From an uncultured Sphingopyxis sp. (lineage in GTDB: Bacteria > Pseudomonadota > Alphaproteobacteria > Sphingomonadales > Sphingomonadaceae), in NCBI RefSeq assembly GCF_900078365.1, contig NZ_LT598653.1, positions 2,728,001 through 2,792,000 of the forward strand: a DNA stretch of 64,000 bases, read 5' to 3'. Positions 33,401 to 40,072 of the stretch are shown piece by piece; the first letter of the stretch is position 1; each line of letters opens with the position of its first letter. The translations under genes and the position numbers were made by a program. The notes beneath the pieces are model-generated. The model saw only the letters and a program-made list of their open reading frames with translations. It was not told the DNA's origin and made no database searches.

Positions 33401-34585
33401 TCATTCGAAAATATCCAGCGGGATCGCTTCGCCTATCCGCGTTTGGCCGCGCCCGTCGGGGTGAAGATTGTCTCCCCGCTGCAGCGCCGGGTCCAATCGC
33501 TTGGGATTGGCGGGGTCGGCGACGACCTTCTCCATGTCGATGACGGCGTCGAACGCGCCCGAGGTCCGGATCCAGTCGTTGACGCGCATGCGCATCGCCT
33601 CGCCCGCGTCGGTGTGATAATTGGCCCCCTCGAAGGGCAAGATCGTCATGCCGATCGCCTTGATACCGCGCCGATGCGCGCTGGCGACAAGTTTTCGATA
33701 GCCGTCGATCAGCTGCTCATAGGTTATGGTGGGCGCCGCCGTGCCGTCGGGTCGCCGCCGGCCCGAACCGCCTATATCGTTGACCCCCTCGAGGATCACG
33801 ACATGGGTCACGCCCGACAATGTCAGGACGTCGCGATCGAATCGCTCCACGGCACTCGGTCCCGTGCCGCGCGAAATGACCCGATTGCCCGAAATCGCCT
33901 GCGTCACGACCACATGGGGTTTGCCGGCCCGTGCCAGCCGGCGGCCGAGAACATCGCCCCACCGGCATATCGGCACGGCATCGATCGCGCATCCCGTATT
34001 GTCGGTGATGGAATCGCCGAATGCGACGATCACGGGCCGCGCCGCCTTGCCCAGCACATCGACACCTGCAAGCAGGGGCCGGTGGTTGGACGCGCGTATG
34101 GCGGTAAAAGGGATCTGCGTGAAATCGCCGGGCGCCGATATGGAGGTTTTGTCGCCGGAGGCGCCATGGATCGTGTTCAACTTCACGGCGCCTGGAAGAT
34201 AGACCGAAACTTCGATCACATCGAACGCATCGACCCGAAGCTCGGCCGCATCGCTCACCATAGTCGCCCCGGCCGGCACGTGCGTCGAAGGCCGCCCCCC
34301 GAAGCGGACGGGAACGGCCTTTCCACCCGGCCGCCGAACGCTGACCGCGCCGAGGGTCAGAGGCTCGCCATATTCATTGGACAAGCGAAGTCGGATGCTG
34401 CCGCCCTCGGCGCCCACACGAACCGCGAAACGCACCGTCGCATTCTCGATCGCCACTTCCTGCTTTTCATTCGCCGCTTCCCACATGCTGGCGGACCTGG
34501 CGGGCGTCCATTCCCCCTTCGCCGGGGCGGCGGCGACCAGCAACAAGGCGCCGGCAACGACAATCGGTTTCCAAGGACGGCGCAT
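33401..34585 (-). CDS. Exported SGNH/GDSL hydrolase
   Basis: The 394-residue protein has a signal peptide (MRRPWKPIVVAGALLLVAAAPAKG) and an N-terminal beta-rich region of about 150 residues. The SGNH-hydrolase domain follows, with block I FGDSITDN (Ser nucleophile, about residue 190), the Gly of block II in ISGNRVI, block III GVNDIG and block V DNLHPDGRG (Asp/His). The family hydrolyses esters, including acetyl groups on polysaccharides; the substrate is not evident. It acts in the periplasm or outside the cell. The gene lies upstream of, and in the same direction as, the zinc-type receptor, but 115 bases and a likely separate promoter divide them. Confidence 0.85.
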   Translation of the reverse strand: MRRPWKPIVVAGALLLVAAAPAKGEWTPARSASMWEAANEKQEVAIENATVRFAVRVGAEGGSIRLRLSNEYGEPLTLGAVSVRRPGGKAVPVRFGGRPSTHVPAGATMVSDAAELRVDAFDVIEVSVYLPGAVKLNTIHGASGDKTSISAPGDFTQIPFTAIRASNHRPLLAGVDVLGKAARPVIVAFGDSITDNTGCAIDAVPICRWGDVLGRRLARAGKPHVVVTQAISGNRVISRGTGPSAVERFDRDVLTLSGVTHVVILEGVNDIGGSGRRRPDGTAAPTITYEQLIDGYRKLVASAHRRGIKAIGMTILPFEGANYHTDAGEAMRMRVNDWIRTSGAFDAVIDMEKVVADPANPKRLDPALQRGDNLHPDGRGQTRIGEAIPLDIFE

Positions 34586-34682
34586 TCTGCACTCCCATGC
34601 TGCGGGATTCCCCCGTTAAAGCGAGATGATATATATGACAAATGTCCGCGACAAGCCCCAACCCCTCCCGACGCAGATATAG

Positions 34683-34919
34683 TCCGCATCGCCGACGCTG
34701 GCCGACGCGCTGTTCGTGGGAGTCGCGCGCTGGCTGGACTTTCATGAAGTCGCCGAACCCGTGCGCCGGCCGAAGCTGGCGGCGCTGCGCGCGCGGCTCG
34801 ATGCCGATCCCGCGGTCGCTTATGCCGCCGCGCTCGAAAACGGTGGAAGCGCGGCGGGAGGGCCCGCGTGCCTCGGCCATGTGCCGCTCGCCGAGGTCAT
34901 CGCGCGTTACGGTGCCTGA
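34683..34919 (+). pseudogene. C-terminal remnant of a glutathione S-transferase-like gene
   Basis: The frame reads PTLADALFVGVARWLDFHEV and then RRPKLAALRARLDADPAV, which matches the last two helices of a bacterial glutathione S-transferase. It is open for only about 79 codons after an in-frame TAG at 34680, and no N-terminal thioredoxin-like domain precedes it. A GTG at 34716 could permit translation of 67 residues, but a functional GST cannot be made. I read it as a 5'-deleted remnant. Confidence 0.6.
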
Positions 34920-35007
34920 CGGAGCGGGTGCGCGGCGTATCGCCGCCGCGCACCGCTTCCCCGCGCGCGCCATTGTGGGCGCGCATCGGCTTTGATAGCT
35001 TGCGGCG

Positions 35008-35493
35008 ATGGACAGGATCGAAACCCAGGCCTCGGGCGGCTGCCAGTGCGGCGCGGTGCGCTATCATGTCACCGCGGTGCTCGACACGTCGCATATCTGC
35101 CATTGCCGCATGTGCCAGAAGGCAGCAGGCAATTTCTTCATCGCGCTGATCGGCGTGCCGCGCGACGCGATCAGCTGGACGCGCGGCACGCCCGCCTGGT
35201 TCAACAGTTCGGACAAGGCGGCGCGCGGCTTCTGCCGCGACTGCGGTACGCCGCTCGCCTATGATTATTTCGAGAGCAAGCACATCAACCTGACCACCGG
35301 CTCGTTCGACGACCCGTCGCAATTCCCGCCGCGCGTGCAGTTCGGCATCGAAGGCCAGTTGCCGCTGTTCGAAAGCCTGCCGATCAAGGGCGAGGGGACG
35401 ACCGAAGAGACGATGAGCGACCTTGTCGGCGCGATCAAGGCGAGCAACCATCAGCATCCCGACCATGATACGGAGACATGGCCGGACAGGTAA
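35008..35493 (+). CDS. GFA family (glutathione-dependent formaldehyde-activating-like) protein
   Basis: The 161-residue protein has the zinc-binding cysteine pattern of the GFA family: GGCQCGAVRY near the N-terminus, then CHCRMCQKAAG and CRDCGTPL. The fold is a small beta-sandwich binding two zinc ions. Despite the name, most members have no proven link to formaldehyde and are treated as carbon-sulfur-lyase-like. The ATG at 35008 gives MDRIETQASGGCQCG. It is a single gene, followed by a palindromic repeat and the convergent ahpF. Confidence 0.88.
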   Translation: MDRIETQASGGCQCGAVRYHVTAVLDTSHICHCRMCQKAAGNFFIALIGVPRDAISWTRGTPAWFNSSDKAARGFCRDCGTPLAYDYFESKHINLTTGSFDDPSQFPPRVQFGIEGQLPLFESLPIKGEGTTEETMSDLVGAIKASNHQHPDHDTETWPDR

Positions 35494-35513
35494 AGCCGGT
35501 TCCAACACTGAAC

Positions 35514-35595
35514 CGTCATCCCGGCGAAGGCCGGGATTTCACCGTCGCTTGGCGTGGTGAGGTCGAGATCCCGGCCTTCCTTGGCCGGGATGACG
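35514..35595. repeat. Palindromic repeat, GTCATCCCGG family
   Basis: CGTCATCCCGGCGAAGGCC and its near-complement GGCCTTCCTTGGCCGGGATG bound an 82-base element between the convergent GFA and ahpF genes. Each arm contains a nested small palindrome. It is the same family as the inner element at 46448-46525. Confidence 0.85.
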
Positions 35596-35629
35596 AGATA
35601 GCGAGGTAGGTGCTTCGCCCTTTACGACG

Positions 35630-37291
35630 CTACACGCCCGCGCGGATCAGGTGGTCGAAGGCCGACAGCGACGCCTTTGAACCTTCGCCCATTGCGATGA
35701 CGATCTGCTTGTAGGGCACCGTCGTCACATCGCCCGCGGCGAAGATGCCGGGCTGGCTCGTCGCGCCGCGCGCATCGACCTCAATCTCGCCGCGATCGCT
35801 GAGGGCAACCGCATCGCCGAGCCATTCGGTGTTCGGGATGAGGCCGATCTGGACGAAGATGCCTTCGAGCTCGACGAGATGCTCCTCCTCCTTGTTGCGG
35901 TCGCGGTAGCGCAGGCCGACGACCTTCTCGCCATTGCCGAGCACTTCGGTGGTGAGCGCCGAGGTGATGACCGTGACGTTCGGCAGGCTGCGCAGCTTCG
36001 TCTGCAGGACCGCGTCGGCGCGAAGCTGGTTGTCGAACTCGATCAGCGTCACATGCGCCACGAGCCCGGCAAGATCGATCGCCGCTTCGACGCCCGAATT
36101 GCCGCCGCCGATCACCGCGACGCGCTTGCCCTTGAACAGCGGGCCGTCGCAGTGCGGACAGTAAGCGACGCCCTTGTTGCGATATTCGGCCTCGCCGGGG
36201 ACGCCCATCTGGCGCCAGCGCGCGCCGGTCGACAGGATCACCGTCTTGCCCTTGACGCTCGCGCCGCTCTTCAGCTTCACTTCGTGCAAGCCCGTCGCGC
36301 CGCCGGGGATCAGCTCGGCAGCTTCCTGCACATTCATGACGTCGACGTCATAATCCTTCACATGCGCCTCGAGCTGCGCCGCGAGCTTCGGCCCCTCGGT
36401 GTGCTGGACCGAGACGAAATTCTCGATCCCCAGCGTGTCGAGCACCTGTCCGCCGAAGCGTTCGGCGACGATGCCGGTGCGGATGCCCTTGCGCGCGGCA
36501 TAAATCGCCGCCGCCGCGCCACCCGGGCCACCACCGACGACGAGCACGTCGAACGGATCCTTCGCGGCGATCTTCTCGGCGGCGCGCGCCACCGCGCCGG
36601 TGTCGAGCTTGGCGACGATCTGCGCGAGGTCCATGCGGCCCTGCCCGAAGGGTTCGCCGTTCAGGAAGACGGCGGGCACCGCCATCACCTTGCGCCGCTC
36701 GACCTCGTCCTGGAACAGCGCGCCGTCGATCGCGGTGTGGCGGATATTCGGATTGAGCGCCGCCATGATGTTGAGCGCCTGCACGACATCGGGGCAATTC
36801 TGGCACGACAGCGAGAAAAAGGTTTCAAAGGTGAAGTCGCCTTCCAGCGCACGCACGGCGTCGAGCAGTTCGGCGTCTTCCTTCGGCGGGTGCCCGCCGA
36901 CGTGGAGCAGGCGATGAACTGGCCCAAGGTGACCGCCAGCGGCGCGGTTGCCTCGGGCCAGTTCATCGCCGGCGCGCGCGCCGCGGGCCTGCCCGCCGAC
37001 GTGGAGCAGTGCGAGGATCAGCGAGGTGAATTCATGCCCCATCGGCAGGCCCGCGAACACGGCTTCGGCGCGGCCGTCATCGGTGCGGATCGCGAAGGAG
37101 GGCCGCCGCGCGTCGTCGCCGTCGAAGCGTGCGGTGACGAGGTCCGACTGCGCCGCGACTTCCTCGACCAGCGCGCGCATCTCGGCCGACTTGGGCGAGG
37201 CGTCGAGGCTCGCGACCAGTTCGATCGGACGGCGCAGATTGCCGAGATAGGATTTGAGCTGGGCGGTCGTGTTGGCGTCGAGCATCGGCAT
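35630..37291 (-). CDS. ahpF: Alkyl hydroperoxide reductase subunit F (with in-frame insertion)
   Basis: The 553-residue flavoprotein passes electrons from NAD(P)H through FAD and two CxxC centres to AhpC. Its N-terminal tandem thioredoxin-like folds carry SCQNCPD. An FAD domain (VVGGGPGGAAAAIYAARKG), the redox centre AYCPHCDG (about 377-380), an NAD domain (VIGGGNSGVEAAIDLA) and GIFAAGDVT follow. Usual length is about 520 residues. The excess of 33 residues lies at about 95-127, where LLHVGG is duplicated around a Gly/Arg/Ala-rich segment encoded by a palindromic insertion (36891-37009). The ATG at 37291 is the likely start (MPMLDANT). It is downstream of ahpC with a repeat in the gap. Confidence 0.95.
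   Translation of the reverse strand: MPMLDANTTAQLKSYLGNLRRPIELVASLDASPKSAEMRALVEEVAAQSDLVTARFDGDDARRPSFAIRTDDGRAEAVFAGLPMGHEFTSLILALLHVGGQARGARAGDELARGNRAAGGHLGPVHRLLHVGGHPPKEDAELLDAVRALEGDFTFETFFSLSCQNCPDVVQALNIMAALNPNIRHTAIDGALFQDEVERRKVMAVPAVFLNGEPFGQGRMDLAQIVAKLDTGAVARAAEKIAAKDPFDVLVVGGGPGGAAAAIYAARKGIRTGIVAERFGGQVLDTLGIENFVSVQHTEGPKLAAQLEAHVKDYDVDVMNVQEAAELIPGGATGLHEVKLKSGASVKGKTVILSTGARWRQMGVPGEAEYRNKGVAYCPHCDGPLFKGKRVAVIGGGNSGVEAAIDLAGLVAHVTLIEFDNQLRADAVLQTKLRSLPNVTVITSALTTEVLGNGEKVVGLRYRDRNKEEEHLVELEGIFVQIGLIPNTEWLGDAVALSDRGEIEVDARGATSQPGIFAAGDVTTVPYKQIVIAMGEGSKASLSAFDHLIRAGV
36891..37009. repeat. In-frame palindromic insertion inside ahpF, flanked by 20-bp direct repeats
   Basis: The 20-base sequence TGCCCGCCGACGTGGAGCAG occurs at 36891-36910 and again at 36990-37009, exactly 99 bases (33 codons) apart. 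Between them is a hairpin with perfect 16-base arms (GGCGATGAACTGGCCC at 36910-36925 and its complement at 36955-36970). A second, imperfect inner stem pairs AGGTGACCGC with GCGGTTGCCT. The reading frame is kept. Confidence 0.9.
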
Positions 37292-37374
37292 GGGGAGAGC
37301 CTTTCGAACAGGAGCAAGGGTTCGCCGTGTCGCGGCGCGACCAGCGGATTCCAGACGGGAGATCAAATAGGATG

Positions 37375-37462
37375 CCGTGCTCCCGCGAAGGCGGAGACCC
37401 ATCTCCTGCCGGTTCAAAATGGAGCCGACCGGTGATGGGCTCCCGCCTTTGCGGGAGCACGG
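37375..37462. repeat. Palindromic repeat between ahpC and ahpF
   Basis: CCGTGCTCCCGCGAAGGCGG and the complementary GCCTTTGCGGGAGCACGG form the ends of an 88-base element containing GCTCCCGC-type nested palindromes. It sits in the 190-base gap between ahpC and ahpF and could attenuate or stabilise the message between the two genes. Confidence 0.85.
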
Positions 37463-37481
37463 GCTTATCCAAGTAGCCGGC

Positions 37482-38045
37482 TTAGATCTTGCCGACGAGT
37501 TCGATCGAGGGCGCGAGCGTTTCGGCGCCCTCTTCCCACTTCGCCGGGCAGACCTGGCCGGGGTTGGCGCGGACATAGACCGCGGCCTTGATCTTGCGGA
37601 CCAGTTCCTCGGCGTTGCGGCCGACGCCTTCGCTGGTGATTTCCATCACCTGGATCACGCCATCGGGATCGACGACGAAGGTCGCGCGGTCGGCGAGGCC
37701 CGAATCTTCACGCAGCACGCCGAAATTATTGGCGAGGACGTGATTCTGGTCGCCCAGCATGTGATAGTTGATCTTGCCGATCGCCGGCGAGCTGTCGTGC
37801 CACGCCTTGTGGCTGAAATGCGTGTCGGTCGAGACCGAATAGACTTCGACGCCGAGGCCCTTCAGCGTTTCATACTGGTCGGCGAGGTCTTCGAGCTCGG
37901 TCGGGCAGACGAAGGTGAAGTCGGCCGGATAAAAGAAGAAAACCGCCCACTTGCCCTTGGTATCGGCGTCCGTCACGGGGACGAACTTGCCCTGATGGTA
38001 CGAGGTGGCGTTGAACGGCTTGATCGAGCTTCCGATGATACCCAT
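37482..38045 (-). CDS. ahpC: Alkyl hydroperoxide reductase subunit C (peroxiredoxin)
   Basis: The 187-residue 2-Cys peroxiredoxin reduces hydrogen peroxide and organic hydroperoxides. The peroxidatic Cys is in FYPADFTFVCPTE and the resolving Cys in PGQVCPAKWEEG; the length equals that of typical AhpC. The ATG at 38045 (MGIIGSSIKPF) has AAAGGAAA upstream, so longer upstream frames are not used. It is followed by its reductase gene ahpF. A 15-base palindrome of T-N11-A type at 38146-38160 could bind a LysR-type regulator such as OxyR. Confidence 0.97.
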   Translation of the reverse strand: MGIIGSSIKPFNATSYHQGKFVPVTDADTKGKWAVFFFYPADFTFVCPTELEDLADQYETLKGLGVEVYSVSTDTHFSHKAWHDSSPAIGKINYHMLGDQNHVLANNFGVLREDSGLADRATFVVDPDGVIQVMEITSEGVGRNAEELVRKIKAAVYVRANPGQVCPAKWEEGAETLAPSIELVGKI

Positions 38046-38145
38046 GGGAGAAGTGTTTCCTTTGTTGCTGCACTGCAAAATGACTTGCAGGGCGCAGCTA
38101 TGCCGTGTGGCGCGCGCACTCAACCCCAATTTTCCGGGCACACTT

Positions 38146-38160
38146 ATCGACTCAGTCGAT
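38146..38160. promoter_or_regulatory. Palindrome upstream of ahpC, LysR-type box candidate
   Basis: ATCGACTCAGTCGAT is a perfect palindrome (7-base arms, one central base) about 100 bases before the ahpC start. It fits the T-N11-A form of LysR-type regulator sites. OxyR is the usual regulator of ahpC, but the identity is inference. Confidence 0.4.
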
Positions 38161-38189
38161 CAAAAGCCGAATTTGACGAAAAACTGCGA

Positions 38190-38483
38190 TCAGCGGCAGA
38201 CCTGCTTCGCAGCGGCAAGCAGTTCGATCACCTCGGCATCGAAATCGTCGGGGGCGTCCGGCGTGATCTTGCGAAAACGGCGCGCGCAATAGGCGGCGCG
38301 CGGGCCGAGGTCGGGGACATCGCGAAACTTCAGCGCGGTTCCCGTTTGCCCGCCGACAAGGTCGGGCATGTCGGTCCACACGGTGCGCACGGTGAAGACG
38401 GCGCCCGGGCGAACCTCGGGCGGGTAACGCTCGTGCCGGCTGATGCACAGCGCCAGGTCATCCACTCGCCAATCGTCTGCCAT
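38190..38483 (-). CDS. Small conserved-looking protein of unknown function
   Basis: The 97-residue protein starts MADDWRVDDLALCI at the ATG at 38483 and contains RPGAVFTVRTVWTDMPDL followed by a Gly/Thr turn and LKFRDVPDLG. The coding style matches neighbouring genes. There is no signal peptide or membrane helix. The beta-strand-rich middle resembles small SH3-like proteins found in alphaproteobacterial and phage genomes, but I do not recognise a named family. It lies between the AraC-type regulator and ahpC on the same strand. Confidence 0.6.
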   Translation of the reverse strand: MADDWRVDDLALCISRHERYPPEVRPGAVFTVRTVWTDMPDLVGGQTGTALKFRDVPDLGPRAAYCARRFRKITPDAPDDFDAEVIELLAAAKQVCR

Positions 38484-38524
38484 TATCAACCTCATGGTTG
38501 TTACGCAGCGTTGGACGGAGGCTA

Positions 38525-39247
38525 TCACATAAGCGTCGCGATGCGAAGCGCCCCTCGGGCGGGCGGCGTCAGACCGAGACCTGCGATCGCCGCGCTCGGC
38601 GTCAGCCCGAAAAGGCGGCGGAAGGCGCGTGAGAGATGCGCGGTATCGGCGAACCCGGCGTCCATCGCCGCGGTGCGCACCAGCGCGCCATCGCGCATCT
38701 GCTCGGCGGCATATTGCAGCGCGAACCAGAGCTTGAATTCACGAAAGGCCTGTCCGGTCGCCGCTTTGAAACAGCGCAGCGCCCGCGTACGTTCGAGGCT
38801 CAAACGGCGCGCCAGCTCGGTCTGCGGCATGCGGCGCATCGGATCGGCGTAGATCGCCTCGACGGCAGCTATGATCGTGGGCGGCATGGCGGCGCGCGCC
38901 GCAAGACGCGCCCGTAGCGCGTCGATCGCGCCCGCCGCACCGCCAAACGCGTCCTGTGCAAGATGGGCGAGACCGCCTGTCAGCGGCCGCGCCAAGGGAG
39001 CTTCAAAAGGAAAGACCAAGCCACTCAGGTAAAGAACATCGGCGCCGCGTTCGGGCAGCGTGACCGCGTGGACGATGCCGGGGCGGACGAGCAATATCTC
39101 GCCCTCGACGCGCGCGCCGCCCTGTTCGAGCCGCAGGCTGCCGCCGCGCCCCGCGAGCACGCAAGTGACCGGATTGGCGTGCGGTGCAAGCGACCGCACG
39201 CCGACCGGGAGCAGCGAGTTGCGGAAAGGCGAAAGCGTGTCGGGCAT
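38525..39247 (-). CDS. AraC-family transcriptional regulator
   Basis: The 240-residue protein has an N-terminal cupin-like sensing domain (VTCVLAGRGGSLRLEQGGA, RPGIVHAVTLPE). The C-terminal double helix-turn-helix contains TELARRLSLERTRALRCFKA and the AraC signature DAGFADTAHLSRAFRRLFGLTPS. The ATG at 39247 (MPDTLSPFRNSLLP) is chosen because upstream sequence has no coding character. The effector and targets are unknown. It is in the same direction as the SnoaL-like gene upstream and the small protein downstream. Confidence 0.88.
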   Translation of the reverse strand: MPDTLSPFRNSLLPVGVRSLAPHANPVTCVLAGRGGSLRLEQGGARVEGEILLVRPGIVHAVTLPERGADVLYLSGLVFPFEAPLARPLTGGLAHLAQDAFGGAAGAIDALRARLAARAAMPPTIIAAVEAIYADPMRRMPQTELARRLSLERTRALRCFKAATGQAFREFKLWFALQYAAEQMRDGALVRTAAMDAGFADTAHLSRAFRRLFGLTPSAAIAGLGLTPPARGALRIATLM

Positions 39248-39303
39248 CGCGGCGATTATCCGCGGCTCCGGCGCCCGGCGCAAGCGCCGGCCCGATGCCG
39301 ATA

Positions 39304-39732
39304 CTAGCGGTCGATTCCCGCGCGTACGAAGGCAGCGTGCATCTCGCGCCCGTTCGGATAGACGTCCTTGCGCATCACTTCGCCCGCTTCGTTCACCGTG
39401 ACGACGTCGAGCATCCCGACGCGCGCGGTGAACGGCGCGCCGCCGGGCTCGCGCAGCGACAGCAGCATCGTCCATTCGAACACCCAATGATCCGCGCCAA
39501 AGAGGCGACGCCCCATCTCCATCGAAAAATCGAAGGTCGCGAACAATTGCCGGCAATGCTCGCGCAGACGTTCACGCCCCGTCACGGGCTCGGTGCCGTC
39601 GCGCAGCGCGAAGATCGTGTCCTCCGAATGGAGCGCGGCGATCAGGTCGGGATCCTTCGTTTCCCAGCCGACATGATAGCGGTCGAACAGCGCCTCGATC
39701 GACGGCGGGGGCGCGATCTCTGCGGTAGCCAT
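39304..39732 (-). CDS. SnoaL/NTF2-like protein
   Basis: The 142-residue protein has a cone-shaped NTF2-like fold signature: IEALFDRYHVGWETKDPD, then LRDGTEPVTGRERLREHC, and a C-terminal strand region with DVVTVNEAGEVMRKDVY. The family includes small isomerases, cyclases and ligand-binding proteins. The ATG at 39732 has GGGAGAAAAA just upstream; the longer open frame upstream crosses a repeat and is not coding. The function is unassigned. It lies just upstream of the AraC-type regulator gene, possibly its target or partner. Confidence 0.75.
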   Translation of the reverse strand: MATAEIAPPPSIEALFDRYHVGWETKDPDLIAALHSEDTIFALRDGTEPVTGRERLREHCRQLFATFDFSMEMGRRLFGADHWVFEWTMLLSLREPGGAPFTARVGMLDVVTVNEAGEVMRKDVYPNGREMHAAFVRAGIDR

Positions 39733-39875
39733 GCTTTTTCTCCCATTGTGCCGCATATGGAAATAGTAGTCTCCGCCTGGGTCGCGTTGAACGAACGTGC
39801 ATTGCGAAATTGCCCGATAATCGGCTGAGGAGACGCTTCGGATTCGGAGCAATGCCATGTTTCGACCGAAACTAG

Positions 39876-39968
39876 CCGTCGCCCCCGCGAAGGCGGGGGC
39901 CGCTGTCGGTTTACGCGGGCGCCGCTGATTAAGGCCGCTGGCGGCCCCCGCCTTCGCGGGGGCGACGG
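39876..39968. repeat. Palindromic repeat, GTCGCCCCCGCG family
   Basis: CCGTCGCCCCCGCGAAGGCG and its complement at the right end bound a 93-base element between the SnoaL-like gene and polA. Another member of this family forms the outer element at 46367-46587. Confidence 0.88.
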
Positions 39969-40072
39969 TTATAGGCAACGTCCGCTACCACCCCAAAGCA
40001 GCCGTCCGCAACTGCAACCTCTCGCACGGACATAGCTAGGCCGCCCCGCATCCCCCTGCTACACCGCCCGCC

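Noticed and set aside
35879..37435. A 518-codon plus-strand frame across ahpF
   Set aside because: Antisense to ahpF. The ahpF insertion is open in both directions, but only the minus frame encodes recognisable protein.
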